A program made the translations under genes and the position numbers. A stretch of 64,000 nt of DNA from Jaapia argillacea MUCL 33604 (lineage: Eukaryota; Basidiomycota; Agaricomycetes; Jaapiales; Jaapiaceae), in contig KL197748.1 of NCBI GenBank assembly GCA_000697665.1, positions 74,088 through 138,087 on the forward strand, given 5' to 3'. Below the pieces are notes generated by a model that was not told the DNA's origin, did no database searches, and saw only the letters and a program-made list of their open reading frames with translations. Of the stretch, positions 22,601 through 31,773 are shown one piece after another; positions within the stretch are counted from its first letter, which is position 1; every line of letters starts with the position of its first letter.

Positions 22601-23110
22601 AGTAGATCACCGGGGCAGGGAAGAGTGAAGGTGCTTTTAAGAATAATTCAAGAGATTGCTAACGTCAGAGGCATGGAATCAAAGTGAAAGTCTAATCCAG
22701 ACTCACACACCAGAAGACGAAAACGTTATCTTCACCATCTGAGACACCGTGGTTGTACTCAAATAAGCGCCGCATGATTGCAAGCATACGGCCGCCGGAT
22801 CGACCACGAGCCAATGCACCGAGCACCTTGATGAGGGACGCTATGAACGTTGGAAGCATGAGGCTCGGAATGGAAATGTGGAAAAGTCTAATCGCACCAA
22901 CCGGAATGCGTGAACGCTATTTTCGGTATTAGCAACCTCCGTGACTGTGCACACTACATAGATAAACTCCCTCGACTCGATCAACCGAGCATCTCACCCG
23001 CTCGATCTACACGCCCTCGGCGACAGCTGAGCAATTCCTGGACTAACGCTTCGATCACCAATGTATTCAATTCCGGACGGAGCGAAATAAAGTTTCGGAG
23101 GTCGTAACAC
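19611..23110 (-). CDS. Patatin-like phospholipase fused to a von Willebrand factor A domain through a Pro-rich heptad linker
   Basis: From the N-terminus there is an uncertain leader (YDLRNFISLRPELNTLVIEA near 23080; DNVFVFWC spliced to QSLELFLKAPSLFP). Then comes a patatin domain with the oxyanion motif SIDGGGFQGLKS near 22485, nucleophile FDLICGTSTGGFLA near 22360 and catalytic Asp in DAGLCGFTNPT near 21830. A canonical intron (GTGAGA..TTCTACAG, about 21454-21508) joins SSRILNT to RYYRFNPSSALPTM in frame, so the patatin end runs straight into about 19 heptads of the RVPTPPP/RQPTPPP type. After QTMQDYL another intron joins STYRVVFVIDDSRS (a DxSxS metal-site motif near 20440), MLGEKWRET, LDIIVITDGAPS, GVQFVQIGDDQEAG and MVDTVPYDEALTPERLERIL, which are fungal vWA signatures. 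The stop is TGA at 19611-19613. Likely role: acyl hydrolysis of lipids with a protein-binding vWA module. The 5' end is unresolved. Confidence 0.8.
20790..21240 (-). repeat. 21-bp in-frame minisatellite (Pro-rich heptads)
   Basis: About 19 head-to-tail copies of a 21-bp unit encode R-[VEQ]-[PL]-T-P-[PA]-P. The RQ variants form the C-terminal end of the array and the RV variants the N-terminal end, a sign of stepwise local duplication. It lies between the patatin and vWA domains. Confidence 0.85.
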
Positions 23111-23289
23111 CCGAACCGCGATGCTTCGAAGGCTGTGCTTCGGCGGGGGAGCCCAATAGCCTTGCACCTTTAAAATGGACCTATGGGTCGTGCTCGAGTA
23201 CAAGCAACCATGAGGTAAACGTGCGATCTTTCCGAATATCGTAAGGTTTGGGGCATAAACGAGCGAGGACCCTAAAAAAGTTCTACATG

Positions 23290-24750
23290 CAGGGTTCAGC
23301 ACTTGACTAGATGAAAATGAAGGTAAGGGTTGGATGTGGCACTGCGAAAGACAATAACGAACGTTTGAATCAACAATGAGGCGCTATGCCTTGCACATTC
23401 CTGCCCCCTAAGTAACATGACCCACCTCACCGCAGTCGTGAACAATTCCGCAGCTTTCATAATTTCGATCAAGAGCACAAGGATGATAGAGGACATTGGG
23501 GCACGTAGTTTCGAAGCAAGAAGTCGGAATTGAAGGGGTGAGGTTTAACCACAGCCTCGATGAAGATGTGATGAGGCGTGTTCCGCGGGGATCTGGCCAG
23601 ATTGGTGAAGAGTGGGGTGAGAACTCGTTTGCTTCATGCTACTCGTTGTCCCGAGGAGTTCCACGAGGAAATGTGATAGGAGACAAGTTGGGCCCGGATC
23701 TTGATTCGCTACAGGTGGGTACCATTTTCGGAACGACATCTTTTGATCAATTGAGAAACTAACCCCCATGCCAAGACGAAGGGGGTGAGGTTCAGATATA
23801 CCATCGAAGAAGATTTAGAAACGTATGATTAACGAGAAAGAGTAATTGACGGGGACACAGAGGCCCATCATTTCATTCTCATTATCCCAGAGAATGTCAG
23901 GAGTCACGAGTGGGATGAAGAGTCGGAAGCAATCGGATCGTTGCAGAGACAGGGTTCATCGAGTACCTCATACATCTATCGAAAAGGTCAGTGCCAGGGC
24001 CACGTAGGCAAAATGACAAATGGGACAGACATACGTGTAATGCTTATTCCAACATCCGCAAACATACGAGACGAGCAGATCTCGAAGCGGGTCATGGTTA
24101 ATCCTTGAAAGGATGCTGAAAGTTCCAATCAGACGTTGACAGGGACCAACCACGATGAAGGCCATCCAAGGGGTCATTGTAAGAGGAGTCATAGCCGGAG
24201 GGAGATGAACGTGGCGTTTCAACCCATGCACTTCCCTAATCGCCTGGGAAGCATTCCCAATCAGCATACAGGTAAACGGAGGACTCATCCGAGCGGGCAT
24301 ACCAAGTGCGTCTCAGGCTCAGCCGAAGCCTCGGCGATGGAATCCTCCACGCCCTCCAAGTACCCAACCGCCACCAAAAAGATAAACACGACTACAACTC
24401 CAATCTTGGGGCCCGAGTCGGAAGGTATACACAGACGCCACGGAACGCGTGCGAATGATAGTTCAGCACAAGTAAAACTCAACCTGGCGACCAAAATAAA
24501 TGAATGATGGGTCAAGATTCGAGACAGCTGCAAGAGTGAGAGAAGAATGAGCAGGCTAATCGAGCGTTCATCGTTGGTTGTTCCATCGATATATCCAACA
24601 CAACATTGAGATAGCGGCGAATGAGCGGGGACAGACGATTGCCACAACGGCATCGAGTCAATTTGACAGGAGAAGAAGGCAGTACCCATATTGGGAAACC
24701 TAACCCAAGTCCCCATCAATGACGTCGGCCAATCACAGCCATCCAATCGG
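23290..24750 (-). CDS. Possible multi-pass membrane protein, uncharacterised
   Basis: Several minus-strand frames here contain hydrophobic stretches separated by likely short introns: SISLLILLSLLQLSRIL near 24530, IGVVVVFIFLVAVGYLEGV near 24370, PWMAFIVVGPCQRLIGTF near 24140, YVALALTFSI near 23985 and MSSIILVLLIEIMKAAEL near 23470. The spacing would suit a fungal protein with several membrane helices, such as the many DUF6533-like families. I could not settle the splice pattern or a start or stop codon, and no diagnostic motif is clear. Treat this as a candidate gene region only. Confidence 0.3.
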
Positions 24751-24862
24751 ACTCATTTCAGATCCGTCAACTCAGCGGAGCAAATCAGTCTTTCTCCCCA
24801 CATCCTCCACATCCTTGTATATAACTCGTCCACCCACCCGTCCGTCTCACACTCATCCTACC

Positions 24863-26277
24863 ATGCAATCCACAGACGAAATCAGGTTGTCCGAAGACTA
24901 CGTCCAAGACGCCTTCCATTCCTACCTCAAATCGTCGTTGACGCAGGCAAAAGTCGAGCGATTACTCGATGTGGACGTCCTGAGCAGCGCAGAAGCCGAT
25001 ATCATGATCGCAGGTACGTCTTCTCTTTTCACCCACTCCGACTTCAGCTAATCGTACACCCAGGTCCAGCACTGTGCCTCTACTTCGCCGCACTCCGCTG
25101 CACCACTCTTCCTCCCTCCGTGCCCCTCCCACGCATCTCAAAGACAACACCCTCACACCAACTAACCGAATCAAACTGTCCCCAATCCTTCCTCCCCTAC
25201 CTCCACATCTGGGCTCAACACGTGACCCCGATTCAATCCCTAACTCCCGAATCCCAACATGACCTCGCTCGTGCCATCTGCTCCCTCCCTCCACTTCAAC
25301 CACATGGGGATAACAACGATATACCAAGGATTGCGAGTGATTTAAGAGCGGTTGCGATTGAGATTAGTCAGAGGAGGACTTTTCAGGTTAGGTATGGAGA
25401 TGATCTGCAGGCTGCGATCGATGCGGGGCAGGATATTAGTTCTCCAGGTAGGAGGCAGGTCAAAACTTCATTCATGCCGCCACCCGTGTACGAACCTTCG
25501 CCTCCACCGTCGCCCCGTCCTTCACCGCGTACCCAAACCACCCAGTTACCATCAACCCCAACTTCCTCGCGTCCAAACCCAGACCTCCCTCCCCGCCCAT
25601 CACCCGCGCCCACACACCAACGTAACCAATCATCCACCTCCCTCCAAGTCCCACCCTCCTCCACAGCCTCTTCCTCAAAACCCCCCCTCTCGCGTCCCCC
25701 ATCACCAACAATCCTCTCCTCCACCTCCCCCGCTATCGAACTAATCCGCGAAACACTCTACGCAACCCTAGCAGACATCCTCGAACGTCAACCCTCCCTC
25801 CCTCTCCTCCTCAAATCCGACCCTCCGCGAGCATATTTCGCTTCTGTCTCTCTCGCCATACTCGATATGAGCGTCAACTGTATCGATCCCGAAGACGGTT
25901 CGGCTCGAGGTGTCTTGGGTCAGAAATTGACATTGGTAGAATGTCCGACGGAACTGAAAGGTTTCATGATGGAATTGGGGTCGATCGGTCAGACTGTACG
26001 ACAAATGGAAGAAGAAGATTCTGAAACCGTCGTTCATCTTTTATCGGTGGGCGCGACGGAGATACCCACGCCACGTTTAGACCGGATTCGTTGGATGTTG
26101 GAGAAAGGAGTAGGTTCTTCTCATCAGAGTGGGAGTGGAAGGGAAAGTCCGGAGGGTAGGACCGTGGCGTTTGTTAATAGGGTTAATGCGTTGGCTTTGG
26201 GGTTGACGAGGTTGAAGGCCTTTAGGGAGAGGCAGGGTGAGGTTTTCAAGGTTCTTGCTGGGGTTGGGGGGAGGTAG
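24863..26277 (+). CDS. Uncharacterised fungal protein with a Pro/Ser-rich central region
   Basis: Two exons: 24863-25013 and 25064-26277, joined by a 50-bp intron (GTACGT..ACCCAG). They give 454 residues. The start MQSTDEIRLSEDYVQDAFHS sets an acidic helical N-terminus. Exon 2 begins GPALCLYFAALRC and includes WAQHVTPIQSLTPESQHDLA and RTFQVRYGDDLQAAIDAG. About residues 190-270 form a Pro/Ser/Thr-rich disordered stretch. The C-terminal 170 residues are helical (AIELIRETLYATLADILERQ, DPPRAYFASVSLAILDM, PRLDRIRWMLEKGVG, VNALALGLTRLKAFRERQGE). The intron is confirmed by the frame staying open on either side and by the conserved-looking exon ends. I do not recognise the family, and no signal peptide or membrane segment is seen. 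The promoter region upstream is TC-rich and shared with the minus-strand candidate at 23290-24750. Confidence 0.7.
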
Positions 26278-26299
26278 GGTGTAGGTGGATGAGGGATGG

Positions 26300-26880
26300 A
26301 GGGGTGAATGAGGGATAGTGAGAGGGTATATGTGCGTCGAAAGAGGGTATATGCTCGTCGGAGAGGCGTATGTTGGTTGGGTATGCGTGTATGCGTGTTA
26401 AATGGGGTATATAAGAGGCATGAGGGTGTTTGGTGGTTGCGTGAGTGCGCTTACTGGACGAGAGGGCGGATGACGTCGGAGAGGGTGTATGCAGTCGGAG
26501 ACGGTGCATACACGTCGAAGAAGGGTGCAATTGTTTTGAAGTGGGTGTATGCTGGTGGGAGAGGTTATATGCACGTTGAGGGAGGGTGCAACCGTGTTGA
26601 AGTGGGTGTATGCCGGTCGAGAGGGTGTGTGCCTGTTGGACAGGTTGTATGCTGATGGTCGGAACGGGTACATGCCCGTCCGTGGGGGGTGTATGCGTGC
26701 TGGAGAGGGTGTATGCTGGTTGTTGGAAGTGGGTATATCCAGGGTCGAAGGAGGGTGTATGTGTGTCGGAAAGGGGTATATGCTAGTCGGCGATGTTGTA
26801 CGTGAGTAGGAGAAGGTTTGCGCTTGTTGGAGAGGGTGCATGCTCATCGGCGAGGATATATTCCGGTTAAGCGAGAGTAT
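26300..26880. repeat. Degenerate 20-bp minisatellite, G/T-rich on the plus strand
   Basis: About twenty decayed copies of a unit close to AGAGGGTGTATGCTGGTCGG run head to tail, with some copies lengthened to about 40 bp. It starts right after the stop codon of the preceding gene. Long open frames on both strands here follow from the repeat composition, not from coding. From 26880 to 28320 I see no gene; the plus-strand frame at 27562-27954 is a pyrimidine-rich stretch. Confidence 0.7.
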
Positions 26881-28320
26881 GCGTTGGGCGAGAGGTACGT
26901 GAGTCAGAGCGAGTTCTACATGGAGCGCTCTGAGAGAGAGAGAGAGGCATACCATAGACCTTTCAGAGCGGGGACAAGCCATTGTATTCTCACTGTACGT
27001 TTCTCCCTTCTTATTAATCATCCCCGCTGATGATTGTGCAGTATCAGATAGATTTTGACATGTATCGTTATCATAATTTCCTAATATCCATGCCCTTTTG
27101 TCACGCCCACTACTCAGACAACACGGCAAGAAGCCATGTCTCGTGGATCCATTAACAATATCGCTATGCGTTGATGCCGTGAATTGGTCGACACTTCGTC
27201 GGACGAAGCGAGAAGTCTTCGTGGGGTTTGGGAAGTCAACCAGAGCCGATCACAGGTACGTCGGTTCCTCCGAGCTCGGGAAGGCTTCTTCTTGATTTTT
27301 GAGAGTAGGAATTGTCCAGTTTTTGAACGATTGGATGTCTGGACGCCGCTTCATTTATGATCGATATCCGAGACCGCAAGGAATAGAATCGAAAGGAGAC
27401 TATCGACTGCACGCTGCCGGTTGTTGTCTCCCGAGCCACGATCTCGCAATGCAATGACTACATTCTTCATTCTTAGTTCGTACCGATGCCTCCTCGAGTG
27501 TAGAGCACCTGGTTCCCTGTCCTGCTTCATACAATACAGCACGAACGTGTCCATTCGATAGTTGGATGCTTATTTTGTCCCCTGTTGTACATTACTAACA
27601 GATGGCATCATGACTGAGCTGACATCGTTCCTATCACTTAGCTTGACGACTTACACGCGCTTCTCTCGGTGTATATTCATCGCTGATATACGACACTTCA
27701 ACGCTGGCACCTTTATCTTTATCTCTCCTCTTATTTTCTCTCTCGGGATTCTTATTTCAGTTTCGTGTTATTCTCCGTTGTGGATTTTGCTATCGTATAT
27801 TCTCTCCGTCACTCTGACTCTTGTTACCTCCGCTCTGATATCTACTTTTCCTTCCTTATTTCAGCCCCTCCACGTGCCCCAGGCCTTTGGACCATACCCC
27901 CCCTTATACCCTTTCACTTTCCTTATACCCACCGTGTTTCGCAGCATTTTATAAGTTGTGTTGTTTGAGTAGCTTTTGTTTGGGAACCGAGCTGATCTTT
28001 CAGGGGCAGAGAATAACGGTAGGGAAACGTAAACATCCGCAGTCGCAGCTTCCACGAGGAGAGTGCCACTCGAACGCAGGGCTGGCGGGCTTATATGTTG
28101 AGACGATAAGACGTAGGATTGTAAACGGATCGTGACAAAATCATGGTAGACGAGCGAGAGACAATGTGGACCTCGATGGAGGGTCCTTAGACCGGGGAAT
28201 ATAAACCTCATCACGCTGTCCTCGACTTTTAAGCATTCCTTTCCTTTCCTTCCATTCGACCTAAACCCGGATTCTGAAAGTGGAGTCCTCAACGTTATCG
28301 GCGATTCCATGGAAAAGAAA

Positions 28321-30660
28321 TCAAAGATAATCCTCAATGATTTGGGAAGTCAGATGATTCCGGAGTCTCTCAAGGCATTCTAGAGGAAAGTATCCTCCGT
28401 CGCCCAGGCGACCACCCGGCGGAAGGATCTGTCTGACAGCTCTGTGAGGCTAGGATGAAGGGAGGACAGATGTCGGAAGAATCGGAGAACAAGCTTAATG
28501 TAGTCACGCACTGGGGGTAGCAGATCCGCGGCTGGCGGTTACACTGCATGTGTCTCCAGAGCAAATATTTTGCGGCCTTGAGCACGTCAGAGGCACCCGT
28601 GTATTCCGGGAAGAATCGCTCTAACGGGACCTGAACACGGAAGTCAACACACTGTCTGCAGGTGATTGTGGTTCTTTGGTCGTCGAGGATAAGAATAGTG
28701 TGCCAACCTGGGGGAGTTTTTTCTTCAAAATGTCCGCCTTTGTCAACATAAGGACCACGGAACTCCGGTACAACAAAGGAGAGTTGATGACCATGTCGAA
28801 TAACTCAAGGGAGGCCACCAGGCGCGTCTATGAATCAGTATAGTCAGTCGAGTGCAGGTCTCATAAATTTAATATCGGCACGGGCTCACGTCGTCGTAAT
28901 CACTAAGGGCCGAACAAAACACAACGGACCTGGCGCCTTCTAGATGTCGTACCCATTGTTTGTAGTCCAGTGTAAGGTGACTAATGTCCAGAAGACGTAC
29001 GCTTCGGAATGTGTGAACACCCAGATATTGGACCGAAAGTCGGGAAGAAGGTTGGAAGACTAAGGGACTCACGAAAGCGATCCTATGGCTATGTTTAAAC
29101 TCTGGATGTCGTTCGACATGGGCTTTCGAGCCCTCAATATGTCTTCTTCACTCGGGCGGTAATCGGGCTCGCAAATTCTCTGAGCTTTGTCCAAAAAGCT
29201 GGGGTATAGCACATGGAAGTTTTCGTCACTATCAGGAATAAATGAATGAAAGAAGCCCTTACAAATCTGCATTGTCGCTATAGTCATCGCCGGCCAGATC
29301 CCTGATTGATGGTATGACAGGATCAGCCAGGAAGTGTCGTATATCGTCCATCGTGACTTGTGGAATGCTGGATTCGTAAATACAATCAGCTGCGCAGGTG
29401 CCGATACGATTTGCAGATTCCTTTTCAAAAAATTCTCATAAAGCTGTGAAGTACTTAGATGTACCAAAGAATGGACCGACCTCGTTGGATGGGTAGGAGC
29501 ACCCCAACCCATGCTTCTGCATCACCACCGTCAGTGCGCGTGCAGAACGGATTAGAACCTTCTTGATGGCGAGAGTATACATGTCAAGCTCGTCTTCTGA
29601 GAACGTCATGTTTTCAGAAAGTCGAAGTTTGTTCAGTGTTGTTGATTTTCCAGATCCGCTCAATCCTGGCATAGATTCTCAAGATAAAGTGTGTTTAAAG
29701 CGACAGGCACTTACCAAGCAATAGCACTCGAACTTCCCTTCGATCCTTCCTAATCTCCTCTGCAGCAGGGCCTAAGTTGGAGGAAAAGTCTCTGACGATC
29801 GGAATCTAGATACTAATGAGGACAGTGAGTATTGGAGGTGGGATCGGGAGAACGGAACCTGATCCTCAATCGCGGACCAACTACACCATTGACATTGTTG
29901 AACAGGCATTTGGAGGCACTCGATAAGGGTCTCGGGCCTCAGGGTCTGGGGGTTGCCAATTGAGATCCCCGGCGTGAGCTGGTAACCGACAGTTACTCGA
30001 GAGTACTGGATAGAGAGAGAAAACCCATACTCACCTGAAATGCTTGTGTGTATTTCTCGACTTCGACATCACACTCCCTTATGCCACGCAGAACACTTTG
30101 CCAGTCGACTGTTCTCTCAAGTATGCTCGCTTGGCCCCACTGTTCAGCGCGGAGAATGATATGGCTAATAAGGCTGGATATCGGGCCGTTAGACGAAGCA
30201 ACGATACATTCACAACACCAAGATCGTCTCACGAAGCATACTGATCAACTGCCTCCGTCAAATCGGTCTGGTCAGGAACGCATAACACTTTGTCTCCTAA
30301 CGCCAGTAGTACAAGCCGGCAGCGGTTGAAGAAGGCGACACATGCCTCCTAGAAAGTAGAGAAAATGAGATCGTGGACTTTGAGCGATACAGTGACTACA
30401 GGCAATCGAAGGACATACGCGGCTTCGCTTTACTTGTTGCAAAACGGTGTAAAGTCTCAAAACTTCATGACGGTACGCCGCCCATCATATATCATGATCC
30501 ATGAGCACTTCGGACGGCGAAGTTATCGGGGTGGACTGCTTACCCAACTCGACCAACTGATCCGGATACACTGGCTCACACATATCACGTTCTCGCAATA
30601 CAGTTCAATATGGCTAACACAAACTCTCTCATGGAGAGAAGGCGAAGATGCTGTTTTCGA
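28321..30660 (-). CDS. Divergent G-protein alpha-like protein with an N-terminal helical region
   Basis: The C-terminal half follows the heterotrimeric G-alpha fold: P-loop GLSGSGKSTTLNKLRLSE near 29650, helical-domain end FLDKAQRICEPDYRPSEEDI near 29150, YLGVHTFRSVRLLDISHL near 29000 followed by ARSVVFCSALSDYD, VVLMLTKADILKKKLP near 28740, and FPEYTGASDVLKAAKYLLWR near 28580. The stop is TGA at 28321-28323 after a spliced last exon beginning AVRQILPP. The switch II DVGGQ is replaced by DISHL, NKxD reads TKAD, and the TCAT loop is absent after CYPQ, so GTP hydrolysis is doubtful. Upstream exons give LVELVLRLYTVLQQ, EACVAFFNRCRLVLLALG, ILRAEQWGQASILERTVDW and IRECDVEVEKYTQAFQ, an amphipathic helical bundle resembling the MLKL/NLR-type N-terminal domains of fungi (inference). 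The start codon was not found. Confidence 0.7.
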
Positions 30661-31120
30661 TTCCAAGGCTTGTAGGTGGATGAGTGCGAGCAGAGAATAT
30701 ACTTACGGACGATTTATGTTTTACTCAGGTCCTATCGGTGGAAATGAAGGTGACAGTGGGAACCTTTGTCCAAAGTGATGAGCGCGAAGCTAGATGATGA
30801 GATGGGCTTGCTGTCTATTGGCTTGCGTTATTCGAGGGCGGAGATTGTCGCTGCACCAGTTATACAAATCCTCATCACCCTATCCCCGAAATCGCAGTAT
30901 CAAGTATGAAGGGACCGCTACTGACATCCGGAGTTACGGCATTATCTTCTACTGCCCGAAAGTCCCAAAAATGGCCCTTTGGGTAGCTCTGGGAGAATTT
31001 TGAAATTTCAACCTCCGTGACAGTCAAAATATGGATTCGACAAATGGCCTGGTGACCCGTGACACATGGTCAAAATTCGACAAAAATGGGCTTTGTGACC
31101 TGTGACCTGTCGAATTGATC

Positions 31121-31153
31121 GAAATGGTACTATCATTGGTGGGGAGTTGCAAA
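31121..31153 (+). repeat. Left inner terminal inverted repeat of the pogo-like element
   Basis: Thirty-three bases starting GAAATGGTACTATCATTGGT are the exact reverse complement of 34662-34694. Confidence 0.85.
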
Positions 31154-31773
31154 TGATTTCAGTCTTAATTTTATTTCTCTTCGACCACGTTGCGGATACT
31201 CATTGTAAATACATGGAATGGTGCAATATCATCTCCTCTTTCACATCCATAGCCTCCAGTTGCAGGAAACAGTGTGCTTGAGCTCTCAGCACGAATTTAC
31301 TGAGGGGCTTGTGATTTGGGTGTGGAGTTGCAAGATTTGTCACAGCAAGTCATGGCGGCATGTTTAAACTCTGGTTCGGCACACAAGATGAGGGTAGGTA
31401 CATTAGATAGCAACAAGGATGTAAAACATTATACAAGAATGGAATATGGGGCACTTGAAACAAAAGTAAACCACTATTGTGAGGGGTTTGCATGATTGAG
31501 GAAAATGATGGATGGGTAGAGAAGGGGTAGGGTTCAAGGGTATGATGTACCATAGAAATGTCGTGGCGGAATAGGTGAAGATACCAATGGTGACAGAGCG
31601 GTTGAGGCAACAGAGGATGGCCTGGCAACAGGGGGTTGGTTCTCCGAGTTGAGGTTTTGACGATGACCTTGTGTATTTTGAAGGGCGCCATGATGCGTTG
31701 GACGAGGGAGGGATCGAGGTCGCTTTGTGAGGGGATGATCACCCTCGGCGGCATCCGAGACTTCTGTGTGAGG

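Noticed and set aside
26300-26880. Possible CRISPR-like or telomeric array
   Set aside because: Units are contiguous and degenerate with no unique spacers, the unit is not TTAGGG-like, and the genome is eukaryotic.
26246-27129. Long Pro/Thr/His-rich minus-strand frames
   Set aside because: They read the complement of the 20-bp minisatellite and change frame with each repeat-length variation.
27562-27954. A hydrophobic plus-strand frame of 130 codons
   Set aside because: The hydrophobic reading follows from a pyrimidine-rich tract; no family resemblance or flanking exons.
27861-28337. A minus-strand frame of 158 codons
   Set aside because: It overlaps the true last exon of the G-alpha-like gene in another frame and has no domain signature.
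1-30660. Search for tRNA and rRNA genes by A/B box and cloverleaf-like words
   Set aside because: No candidate with a believable acceptor stem and anticodon arm was found by eye; a covariance-model scan would be needed to exclude them.
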